From Ruminococcaceae bacterium UBA6857 (GTDB lineage: Bacteria; Bacillota; Clostridia; Oscillospirales; Acutalibacteraceae), in contig DKDD01000042.1 of assembly GCA_002451715.1 (NCBI GenBank), positions 29,879 to 46,850 on the forward strand: a stretch of 16,972 nt of DNA. The letters run 5' to 3'. A program made the position numbers and the translations under genes. Each line of letters begins with the position of its first letter. The stretch's first letter is position 1. Positions 1-6,733 of this stretch are shown piece after piece. The notes beneath the pieces were generated by a model. That model was not told the DNA's origin. It ran no database searches and saw only the letters and a list, made by a program, of their open reading frames with translations.

Positions 1-2
1 TT

Positions 3-1802
3 AACTATTACTCGTTCCCCGGCAGCAGTGAAAGCGAAAAGCGCAACGAAATTATTCTTGAGCTTATTTCGCTTTTCAACCGAAACGGTGCCGAATGGGT
101 TGACGAACTTCCGATAAAAGTCAGCCGCAGCGGAAAACTTTATTTTGCCAAAGGCAAGGAGAACGAAGCGGATTATCTTCGCTCTTCCGCGTTTCTCGAC
201 CTTAATCCTTATGCCACCGTTCAGAATTGTTTCGATGCGCTTGTGAGCAAATATTCGCTTGAAAATTACGCTCTTGCCGACGCAAGAAACATTGCGTCCG
301 TTTATTACTCAATGGTCAAAGACGGTTTCAATTCAACAACGCCTTATGTTTTTGCAGAAGATGTTTCGGCGGCGCTTGCTTCCGATATCAAGGAAAAAAG
401 CGACGTTTTTACGGGCATTGACGTTCAGGTAAAGTCGGTTCGCGAATATCCCGACGGAACAATTGCACCGCACGTTCTCGGTCTTGTCGGCGCAATAAGC
501 TCCGAAGAATACGCGGCGAAAAAGGACGAAGGCTATGCGCTCAACGACACAATCGGAAAAAACGGAATCGAATATACCTATGAATCCGAACTACGAGGAA
601 CTGCGGGAAAAAAACTAATCACTACAGATTCCGACGGCAACACAACCGAAAAATATATCACACCGCCCAAAAACGGAAACTCTGTTGTTTTGACAATTCG
701 AAAAGATCTTCAAAAAGCGGCGCAAGATTCGCTTAAAAATCTAATACTTGATTTTCAGGCGGACAATCCGAATGTAACGGCAGGTGCGGTTGTTGCGATG
801 GATATAAAAAACAACGACATTCTTGCCTGTGCAAACTATCCGTCGTATAATCTTTCAACATATTCAAAAAATGCGTCAAAACTCAACAAGGATTCGGCAA
901 AGCCGCTTTGGAACCGCGCACTCATGAGCACCTATACGCCGGGTTCAACAATCAAACCCGCAGTTGCAATGGCGGGTCTTGAAGAAAAAATTATTGACAA
1001 AGACTTTTTTGTAACCTGCACCGGAATCTATACCCATTACGATGACTACCGCCCGACCTGCACAGGCGTTCACGGAAGCTTGAATGTTGTTTATGCGCTT
1101 TATAACAGCTGCAACATTTTCTTTTATGAAACGTCGCGTCTTCTCGGAATCGAAAAGCTCAACGATTATTTCACAATGTTCGGTCTCGGCGAAGAAACGG
1201 GTGTTGAAATCGGTGAATCGAAAGGTACCGTCGATACCGTTGCGCTCAGAACGGAAAAGGGCGAACTTTGGACTCCGGGTCTTACGATTCAGGCCGGTAT
1301 CGGTCACGGCGACAACCAGTTCACTCCCGTTCAGCTTTGCGCTTATGCTTCAGTTATTGCAAACAGGGGAGTACGCTATAAGGCGCATTTTGTCAAATCA
1401 ATCATGTCGCCCGATTACAGCGAAACACTTTATTCTTCAGAACCGCAGGTTCTTTCAAAAGCCGATTTCAGCGATAAAAACTGGGATCTTGTTTATGACG
1501 GAATGATTCTTGTCGGAACAAAAAGCTATGCCGATTTTTCGTCCGTCCCCGTAACAGTTGCCGCAAAAACCGGAACAACAACCGTTAAAAAAGCCGTCAA
1601 CGGTTCAAGCGAAGAGCTCAACAATGGTCTTATCATTGCAATTGCTCCGGCGGACGATCCGCAGATTGCCGTTGCAGTTGTTGTTGAAGGTGCAACAAGC
1701 GGTGGTTCAACCGCACCGGTCGCCGCGGCGATTATGGAACAGTTTTTTGCAAAAACGCAAAAAGAAAAAGAAGCACAGACCGAAGGTGTTTTGCTCAAGT
1801 GA
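3..1802 (+). CDS. mrdA: Penicillin-binding protein 2, class B transpeptidase (5' end cut off by window)
   Basis: The reading frame is open from the left edge of the window (first full codon at base 3), so the true start lies outside; 599 residues are visible. Class B PBPs cross-link peptidoglycan outside the membrane. The visible part begins in the N-terminal dimerisation region and runs through the complete transpeptidase domain. The active-site motifs are intact: the nucleophile motif STIK (Ser codon at 945), SCN (1107) and KTG (1566). The N-terminal transmembrane helix must lie off the window. Assignment to the PBP2/MrdA (rod elongation) type rather than a septal PBP rests on the sequence style and on the MinD and MgsA neighbours, as in clostridial mre-mrd-min clusters. 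A GTG at 243 is an internal Val codon, not the start, since the frame continues upstream with good PBP sequence. The next gene starts 27 bp downstream, so they are probably cotranscribed. Confidence 0.92.
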   Translation, partial: NYYSFPGSSESEKRNEIILELISLFNRNGAEWVDELPIKVSRSGKLYFAKGKENEADYLRSSAFLDLNPYATVQNCFDALVSKYSLENYALADARNIASVYYSMVKDGFNSTTPYVFAEDVSAALASDIKEKSDVFTGIDVQVKSVREYPDGTIAPHVLGLVGAISSEEYAAKKDEGYALNDTIGKNGIEYTYESELRGTAGKKLITTDSDGNTTEKYITPPKNGNSVVLTIRKDLQKAAQDSLKNLILDFQADNPNVTAGAVVAMDIKNNDILACANYPSYNLSTYSKNASKLNKDSAKPLWNRALMSTYTPGSTIKPAVAMAGLEEKIIDKDFFVTCTGIYTHYDDYRPTCTGVHGSLNVVYALYNSCNIFFYETSRLLGIEKLNDYFTMFGLGEETGVEIGESKGTVDTVALRTEKGELWTPGLTIQAGIGHGDNQFTPVQLCAYASVIANRGVRYKAHFVKSIMSPDYSETLYSSEPQVLSKADFSDKNWDLVYDGMILVGTKSYADFSSVPVTVAAKTGTTTVKKAVNGSSEELNNGLIIAIAPADDPQIAVAVVVEGATSGGSTAPVAAAIMEQFFAKTQKEKEAQTEGVLLK

Positions 1803-1829
1803 GTTTTTTCAGATAAGGAGAGAAAGAGA

Positions 1830-2549
1830 ATGGCAAAAAAAATCGTTTTTGCTTCCGGAAAAGGCGGAGTCGGAAAAACCACTCTGACCGTCGGAATCGG
1901 AAAAGCGCTTTGCGAAATGGGCAACAGCGTTCTTTTGGTTGATTTTGACAATCTTCGCAGCATTGATCTTCTTGTCGGCGCGGCGCAGGCTGTTGTCTAT
2001 GATTGGGGCGACGTTCTTTTGGGGCGCTGCACAACGGAAGAAGCGATTTATAAAGCCGACGGACTGAGCATTATGTCCTGCCCGAGAAAATACGGCGAAG
2101 CTACGCCCAAAAACGTTGGCGAACTTATCAGAACGCTTGATAAAAAGTTTGATTATATTCTTTGCGACGCTCCGGCGGGAATCGGGCGCGGAATGCACCT
2201 TGCAGTTGCCGCGGCAGACAAAGGAATTTTGGTTGCAACACCGGATTATGTTTGCGTAAGAGGGGCTTTCACCGCTTCGGACGAAATGATTGAAAACGGA
2301 ATTGAAGACATAAGGCTCATAATTAACCGTGCGGTCAGAAAAGATATCAAAAAGAACAAAATGCTCAACATTGATTCGGTGATTGATTCAACCGCCGTTC
2401 AGCTTATCGGCGTTGTTCCGGAAGACCAGTTTCTCCGCTTTGGAGCAATGGGCGTTTCGGTTTATAAAAAAGGTCAGGTTTCATATCAAGCGCTTAAAAA
2501 TATTGCAAAAAGAATCAGCGGTTCAAGCGCTGTCTTGAGTTTCTCTTGA
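1830..2549 (+). CDS. minD: MinD-like ParA-family ATPase lacking a C-terminal membrane helix
   Basis: This 239-residue ATPase starts at ATG 1830 behind an AAGGAGAG ribosome binding site. It has the deviant Walker A motif GKGGVGKTT near residues 10-18, with both the signature and the P-loop lysine. It also has the MinD-type switch region (VDFDNLRSIDLLVG, about residues 36-49) and a Walker B-like DAPAG motif. MinD binds ATP, dimerises on the membrane and positions MinC to block misplaced division septa. Typical MinD proteins have about 260-270 residues and end in a short amphipathic membrane-targeting helix. This one ends IAKRISGSSAVLSFS, with no such helix visible. No minC, minE or rodA lies between it and its neighbours, although they do in many clostridia. 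It could act without membrane binding or with an unknown partner. MinD-like is certain; a classical Min role is less so. Confidence 0.82.
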   Translation: MAKKIVFASGKGGVGKTTLTVGIGKALCEMGNSVLLVDFDNLRSIDLLVGAAQAVVYDWGDVLLGRCTTEEAIYKADGLSIMSCPRKYGEATPKNVGELIRTLDKKFDYILCDAPAGIGRGMHLAVAAADKGILVATPDYVCVRGAFTASDEMIENGIEDIRLIINRAVRKDIKKNKMLNIDSVIDSTAVQLIGVVPEDQFLRFGAMGVSVYKKGQVSYQALKNIAKRISGSSAVLSFS

Positions 2550-2600
2550 AATATTAATGATAAAATTTGAGGTTTTTTGTCAATTATTTTTATATATGCC

Positions 2601-2629
2601 TTGAAATTTCGACACGGTTTTGTTAGAAT
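2601..2629 (+). promoter_or_regulatory. Candidate sigma-A promoter for the mgsA-like gene
   Basis: TTGAAA (2601-2606) and TAGAAT (2624-2629) are separated by exactly 17 bases in the A+T-rich gap after the minD-like gene. This suggests the mgsA-like gene can be transcribed separately from PBP2-minD. No convincing terminator was seen between the minD-like gene and this promoter. Confidence 0.6.
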
Positions 2630-2641
2630 ATACAAAAGAGA

Positions 2642-2662
2642 GGCTGCAATTTGAACGCAGCC
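2642..2662 (+). other. Short stem-loop in the leader of the mgsA-like gene
   Basis: GGCTGC (2642-2647) and GCAGCC (2657-2662) form a perfect 6-bp stem with a 9-base loop, just downstream of the predicted transcription start. No T-tract follows, so it is not a terminator. It may protect the 5' end of the mRNA or have no function. Confidence 0.4.
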
Positions 2663-2694
2663 GGAGAGTGTACAGAAAGGGAGAAGATGAAGAA

Positions 2695-3096
2695 ATGAAT
2701 ATTGCACTCATTGCACACGACGCGAAAAAAGAGCTTATGACTCAGTTTTGCATCGCTTACTGCGGAACTCTCAGTAAGCATAACCTTTGTGCAACCGGGA
2801 CAACCGGAAAGCTCGTTTCCGAAGCTACGGGACTTGACATTGTGAAGTTCCTTGCCGGATATCAGGGCGGCGAAGAACAGATTGCCGCAAGAATCGCCTG
2901 TAATGAGATTGACGTTCTTCTCATCTTTCGCGATCCTCTCAATCCCAAACCCGGCGAACCGAACGAAGCAAACCTTTTAAGACTTTGCGACGTTCACAAT
3001 ATTCCCGTTGCAACGAATATCGCAACCGCGGAAGCGCTCATTCATTCGCTTGAACGCGGCGACCTTGACTGGCGCGATATCGTCAACCCGAAATAA
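2695..3096 (+). CDS. mgsA: Methylglyoxal synthase-like protein with altered catalytic residues
   Basis: The protein has 133 residues, close to the usual length for Firmicute MgsA, which converts dihydroxyacetone phosphate to methylglyoxal and phosphate in the cytoplasm. The start is set at ATG 2695 (MNIALIAHDAKK), the conserved family N-terminus; the longer frame upstream is not family-like. Conserved features are HD near residues 8-9, the phosphate-binding ATGTTG loop, RDPLN, and IPVATNIATAE. However, aligned by eye to E. coli MgsA, catalytic-base Asp71 is Glu here (GGEEQ instead of GGDQQ), His98 is Gly and Asp101 is Asn (PGEPN instead of PH(D/E)PD). A tiny frame ATG-AAG-AAA-TGA (2687-2698) overlaps the start codon and might couple translation. 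The fold and family are secure, but whether it still makes methylglyoxal is doubtful. The gene name reflects the family only. Confidence 0.85.
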   Translation: MNIALIAHDAKKELMTQFCIAYCGTLSKHNLCATGTTGKLVSEATGLDIVKFLAGYQGGEEQIAARIACNEIDVLLIFRDPLNPKPGEPNEANLLRLCDVHNIPVATNIATAEALIHSLERGDLDWRDIVNPK

Positions 3097-3129
3097 TTTC
3101 TTGTTGATTTATAATTTTATATGTTTAAA

Positions 3130-3308
3130 GGCTATGACTGAAAAGAGTAGTTTGAAAGAGCCGCACAGAGAGAAGCGCGTTTTGCTGAAAGCGCTTTGCG
3201 CAAAAAAACTTTCAAACGAAGACATTCACGAGCCGGCTTTTGCCCGTTTGCCGCGTTAAGGCTTTTAAGCGGGGCGCGTTTTTGCGCTCAATTTGGGTGG
3301 TACCGTGG
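3130..3308 (+). promoter_or_regulatory. T-box riboswitch controlling hisS-aspS
   Basis: This leader RNA senses uncharged tRNA. The basal stem pairs GGCT (3130-3133) with AGCC (3231-3234). The loop-E elements AGTA (3146-3149) and GAA (3218-3220) flank a perfect 9-bp stem, GTTTGAAAG (3150-3158) with CTTTCAAAC (3209-3217). The distal AGAGAG motif is at 3167-3172. The T-box sequence TGGGTGGTACCGTGG (3294-3308) includes the ACC-containing bulge that pairs with the tRNA acceptor end. By eye-alignment with the Geobacillus glyQS T-box, the specifier is most likely GAC (Asp, 3221-3223), overlapped by CAT (His, 3223-3225). It occupies most of the 306-base gap between the mgsA-like gene and hisS. A TATAAT at 3110-3115 is a possible -10 box, but no matching -35 was found. 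Confidence 0.92.
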
Positions 3309-3358
3309 AGCATTGCTTCATCCCTTTTTATTCGGGAAGAAGCAATGCTTTTTGTTTT
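3309..3358 (+). terminator. Regulated terminator of the hisS-aspS T-box
   Basis: AGCATTGCTTC (3309-3319) pairs perfectly with GAAGCAATGCT (3339-3349). An inner TCCC/GGGA stem extends it, and the run TTTTTGTTTT follows. It starts immediately after the T-box sequence, as expected for the terminator that competes with the antiterminator. Binding of uncharged tRNA should favour readthrough into hisS. Confidence 0.88.
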
Positions 3359-3402
3359 ATAAATTCATGAATCTTTTTACTTAGAAAGGATTGGTCATAA
3401 AT

Positions 3403-4752
3403 ATGGCGCTTATCACAAAATCAATTAAAGGAACCCAGGACATTCTGCCGTCTGAAAGTTACAAGGTTCGTTTTGTTGAACAAACGGCTCTTGAAATTGC
3501 CGGAAATTGCGGCTTTCGCGAAATCCGTGTTCCCGTTTTTGAACACACCGAGCTTTTTCAGCGCGGAGTCGGCGACACAACCGACGTTGTTCAAAAGGAA
3601 ATGTACACTTTTCTCGATAAGGGCGAACGCTCAATAACACTTCGCCCGGAGGGTACGGCCGGCGTTGTCCGTTCGTATCTTGAACGCGGCCTTTATAATG
3701 AACCTATGCCGCAAAAACTTTGCTATCTTGTTTCCTGCTACCGCTATGAAAAGCCGCAGGCAGGCAGACTTCGTGAATTTCATCAGTTTGGTCTTGAATG
3801 TCTCGGAACGGCTTCACCTGCCGCAGACGCGGAAGTAATCAGCGTTGCAAACGATATTTTCTCGTTCCTCGGCGTTCGCGGTCTTCAGCTTGAAATCAAC
3901 TCAATCGGCTGTCCCGAATGCAGAAAAGAATACCACAAAGCGCTTCACGATTATTTTGAGGCAAGAAAAGATGAACTTTGCAACACGTGCCGGGACAGGC
4001 TTGAGCGCAACCCGATGAGAATCCTCGATTGCAAAAGTCCGATCTGCTCCGAAATTGCGAAGGGCGCGCCGAAGGTTACCGATTTCCTTTGCGACGACTG
4101 CAAGGCTCACTTTGAAGCCGTTCAAAGCTACCTTAAAGCAATGGAAATTCCGTTCACGGTTAATCCGACAATCGTAAGGGGTCTTGATTATTACACAAGA
4201 ACCGTTTTTGAATTTGTCTCAACCGAAATCGGCGCACAGGGTACTGTTTGCGGCGGTGGACGTTACGACGGACTTGTTGAAGAAATCGGCGGCACACACA
4301 CTCCGGCGCTCGGTTTCGGAATGGGCATTGAAAGGCTTATGCTCCTCATGGAAAAGCAGAACCTTCCGTTCCCGGAAAGAGAAAAATGCGCCCTTTATAT
4401 TGCAACAATGGGCGAAAAAGCGTCCTTTGAAGCGGCAAAAATTGCTTCGGCACTCAGAAGAGAGGGCGTTGAAGTTCAGTTTGACGTTGTTGGCCGTTCG
4501 GTAAAAGCACAGATGAAGTATGCAAATAAGCTCGGCACGGCATTCACCGTTGTTCTTGGCGACAGCGAACTTGAAAGCGGCATTGTAAAGCTCAAAAATA
4601 TGGAAAGCGGCGAAGAAACCGAAGTTGCGCTTTCCGATTTTGAAAACGCGTTTATGCGCGCTTCATTAAGCGAAAGTCTTAAAGGACTTGAAGATCTCGG
4701 TGTTGAAACAAACATCGACCTCGACGCACTTATGAATAACAATTTATTTTGA
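3403..4752 (+). CDS. hisS: Histidyl-tRNA synthetase
   Basis: This class II synthetase charges tRNA-His with histidine in the cytoplasm. ATG 3403 (MALITKSIKGTQDILP) is chosen because the typical HisRS N-terminus follows; AGAAAGGA lies about 12 bases upstream, and the in-frame TTG at 3391 is too close to it. The 449 residues include motif 2 (RYEKPQAGRLREFHQFGLE), the HisRS-specific GLDYYTRTVFEF, motif 3 (GFGMGIERLM) and a C-terminal anticodon-binding domain. A Cys-rich insert (CRKEY, CNTC, CKSPIC, CDDC) lies between motif 2 and the GLDYYTRT signature; it is seen in other clostridial HisRS proteins. The protein runs roughly 30 residues past the usual HisRS end. It is the first gene of a T-box-controlled operon, with aspS 15 bp downstream. 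Confidence 0.97.
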   Translation: MALITKSIKGTQDILPSESYKVRFVEQTALEIAGNCGFREIRVPVFEHTELFQRGVGDTTDVVQKEMYTFLDKGERSITLRPEGTAGVVRSYLERGLYNEPMPQKLCYLVSCYRYEKPQAGRLREFHQFGLECLGTASPAADAEVISVANDIFSFLGVRGLQLEINSIGCPECRKEYHKALHDYFEARKDELCNTCRDRLERNPMRILDCKSPICSEIAKGAPKVTDFLCDDCKAHFEAVQSYLKAMEIPFTVNPTIVRGLDYYTRTVFEFVSTEIGAQGTVCGGGRYDGLVEEIGGTHTPALGFGMGIERLMLLMEKQNLPFPEREKCALYIATMGEKASFEAAKIASALRREGVEVQFDVVGRSVKAQMKYANKLGTAFTVVLGDSELESGIVKLKNMESGEETEVALSDFENAFMRASLSESLKGLEDLGVETNIDLDALMNNNLF

Positions 4753-4767
4753 GAGGTGTAAATAAAA

Positions 4768-6552
4768 ATGGATACCATGACAGGACTTAAAAGAACCGGC
4801 TATTGCGGCTCTTTCAGTGCAAAAAATATCGGCGAAGAAGCCGTCGTCTGCGGTTGGGTACAAAAACAGCGCGACCTCGGTTCGCTCATTTTCATCGACC
4901 TTCGTGACAGAACGGGTATAGTTCAGCTTGCTTTTGACGATCATACCGACAAGAGCGTATTTGAAAAGGCGTTCACCGTCCGCAGTGAGTATGTACTCAT
5001 GGCAAAGGGCGTTGTCCGTGAGCGTTCTTCAAAGAATCTTGACATTCCCACAGGCGAAATCGAAATCGACGTTTCAGATCTTCGCATTCTTGGCGAAAGC
5101 GAAACCCCGCCGTTTGAAATTATCGAAAACTGCCCGACGAGCGAACTCACAAGACTTAAATACCGCTATCTTGACCTTCGCCGTCCGGATCTTCAAAAGA
5201 ATATTCTTATGCGTCACAGAATCGCAAAAATTACACGCGATTACTTTGACGAAAACGGTTTTATTGAAATCGAAACCCCGATGCTTATTAAGTCAACGCC
5301 CGAAGGCGCGCGCGACTTCCTTGTTCCCTCAAGAATCCATAAGGGCAGCTTTTACGCTCTTCCCCAGTCGCCGCAGCTTTATAAGCAACTTTCAATGGTT
5401 GCCGGCTTTGACCGCTATATGCAGATTGCACGCTGTTTCCGCGACGAAGACCTTCGTGCAGATCGCCAGCCCGAATTTACCCAAATCGACGTTGAAATGA
5501 GCTTTGTTGAAATGGAAGACGTTCTTGCAATGATTGAAGGCTTTATGAAAAAGCTTTTCAAAGAAGCAATCGGCGTTGACGTTCCGGAAAAACTTCCGCG
5601 TCTCACTTATAAAGAAGCCATGGAGCGTTACGGTTCCGACAAGCCCGACACACGCTATGCGATGGAAATTTTTGACCTTGCGGACGAAGTCAAGGATTGT
5701 GGCTTCGGCGTATTCTCCGGTGCGGTTGAAAACGGTTCAAGAGTTTGCGGAATTACCGCAAAGAATGCATACGGCGTCCTCACAAGAAAAGAAATCGACA
5801 AGCTGGTTGAATTTGTAAAAGGTATCGGTGCAAAGGGTATCGCATGGATCAGATATGCAGAAGACGGAACGGTTGCCTCTTCGTTTGCAAAATTCATGAC
5901 CGAAGACGAAATGGCGGCAATCAAAAAGAAAGCCGGCGCGGAAAACGGAGACGTTGTTCTTATCATTGCCGACAAGGAGCGCATCACGCTTCCCGTTCTC
6001 GGCGCACTTCGCCAGAACATTGCAAAGAAGCTTGACATCATCCCGCAGGATAAGTATAACCTGCTTTGGATCGTTGAGTTCCCGTTCTTCGATTGGGACG
6101 ACGAACTCGGTCAGTTTGTTGCAATGCACCACCCGTTCACCGCTCCGCTCGAAGAATGTCTGCCGTATCTTGAAAGCGACAAAGCCAACGTCAGAGCAAC
6201 GGCATATGACCTTGTTCTCAACGGAATTGAGCTTGCAAGCGGTTCAATCAGAATCACCGACCCCGAACTTCAAAAGAGAATTTTTGAACTTCTCGGCCTT
6301 TCGGACGAAGAAGCTTATGAAAAGTTCGGTTTCCTCACCGACGCGTTCAAGTATGGCGCACCGCCGCACGGCGGAATCGGAATCGGTCTTGACAGACTTT
6401 GCATGCAGATGCTTCGCCTTGACACTCTTCGCGATGTTGTTGCATATCCGAAAGTTCAAAATGCAAGCGAACCGATGACCGAATGTCCGGCTCTTGTTGA
6501 CAACGAACAGCTTGCCGAACTCGGAATTGAAACAATTCCGGCTGAAAACTAA
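4768..6552 (+). CDS. aspS: Aspartyl-tRNA synthetase, bacterial type
   Basis: This 594-residue class II synthetase has the bacterial length, including the insertion (GAD) domain in the middle of the catalytic domain. It attaches aspartate to tRNA-Asp. The order is an N-terminal OB-fold anticodon-binding domain (about residues 15-110), motif 1, motif 2 (FRDEDLRADRQPEFTQID), the insertion domain (roughly 290-420), the HHPFTAP segment and motif 3 (GIGIGLDRLCM). ATG 4768 follows GAGAGGTG with about 10 bases spacing. The hisS-aspS pairing is common in Firmicutes, and both genes depend on the upstream T-box. Whether the enzyme also mischarges tRNA-Asn (non-discriminating type) cannot be judged from this window. 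A strong terminator follows 40 bases after the stop. Confidence 0.97.
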   Translation: MDTMTGLKRTGYCGSFSAKNIGEEAVVCGWVQKQRDLGSLIFIDLRDRTGIVQLAFDDHTDKSVFEKAFTVRSEYVLMAKGVVRERSSKNLDIPTGEIEIDVSDLRILGESETPPFEIIENCPTSELTRLKYRYLDLRRPDLQKNILMRHRIAKITRDYFDENGFIEIETPMLIKSTPEGARDFLVPSRIHKGSFYALPQSPQLYKQLSMVAGFDRYMQIARCFRDEDLRADRQPEFTQIDVEMSFVEMEDVLAMIEGFMKKLFKEAIGVDVPEKLPRLTYKEAMERYGSDKPDTRYAMEIFDLADEVKDCGFGVFSGAVENGSRVCGITAKNAYGVLTRKEIDKLVEFVKGIGAKGIAWIRYAEDGTVASSFAKFMTEDEMAAIKKKAGAENGDVVLIIADKERITLPVLGALRQNIAKKLDIIPQDKYNLLWIVEFPFFDWDDELGQFVAMHHPFTAPLEECLPYLESDKANVRATAYDLVLNGIELASGSIRITDPELQKRIFELLGLSDEEAYEKFGFLTDAFKYGAPPHGGIGIGLDRLCMQMLRLDTLRDVVAYPKVQNASEPMTECPALVDNEQLAELGIETIPAEN

Positions 6553-6592
6553 TTAAGAAATTAATTTCGAACATTAATTGAATAATTTATTA

Positions 6593-6639
6593 ACAGATGT
6601 TAAATGTTCCTCGGAACGTTTGACATCTGTCTTTTTTTT
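6593..6639 (+). terminator. Terminator of the hisS-aspS operon
   Basis: ACAGATGT (6593-6600) to ACATCTGT (6623-6630) form the base of a 17-bp stem containing two T-G wobbles and a CTCG tetraloop. The run CTTTTTTTT follows. It is a strong intrinsic terminator. Confidence 0.93.
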
Positions 6640-6647
6640 AGGTATAT
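6620..6647 (+). promoter_or_regulatory. Candidate promoter for the metallophosphoesterase, overlapping the terminator
   Basis: TTGACA (6620-6625) lies within the 3' arm of the preceding terminator, and TATATT (6642-6647) follows after 16 bases. It is the best promoter match upstream of this lone gene, since the terminator should block transcription from aspS. Confidence 0.5.
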
Positions 6648-6657
6648 TTAAGTTAGC

Positions 6658-6696
6658 AAAGGGTATTCGGAACAGCGGGAGAGTTCGTTGCCCTTT
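6658..6696 (+). other. Structured leader before the metallophosphoesterase gene
   Basis: AAAGGG (6658-6663) pairs with CCCTTT (6691-6696). Inside this, CGGAAC and GTTCG can form a second short stem around a purine-rich loop. The element sits in the predicted 5' untranslated region, some 38 bases before the start codon. It matches no riboswitch class I recognise and may simply stabilise the mRNA. Confidence 0.35.
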
Positions 6697-6733
6697 ATAA
6701 ATTGAGGAAAAGATTTATAGAAAGGTGATTTTT

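Noticed and set aside
2620..2694. Longer N-terminus for the mgsA-like protein
   Set aside because: The extra 25 codons cover the leader hairpin and ribosome binding site, start upstream of or at the predicted transcription start, and do not resemble the family.
3227..3229. CAC (His) as the T-box specifier
   Set aside because: It is a His codon near the right place, but alignment with a known T-box puts it below the specifier loop, between the conserved ATTC and GAGC.
4928..6478. Several long alternative frames inside aspS on the same strand
   Set aside because: They are low-complexity, Ser/Arg-rich translations without motifs. aspS itself is complete and intact.
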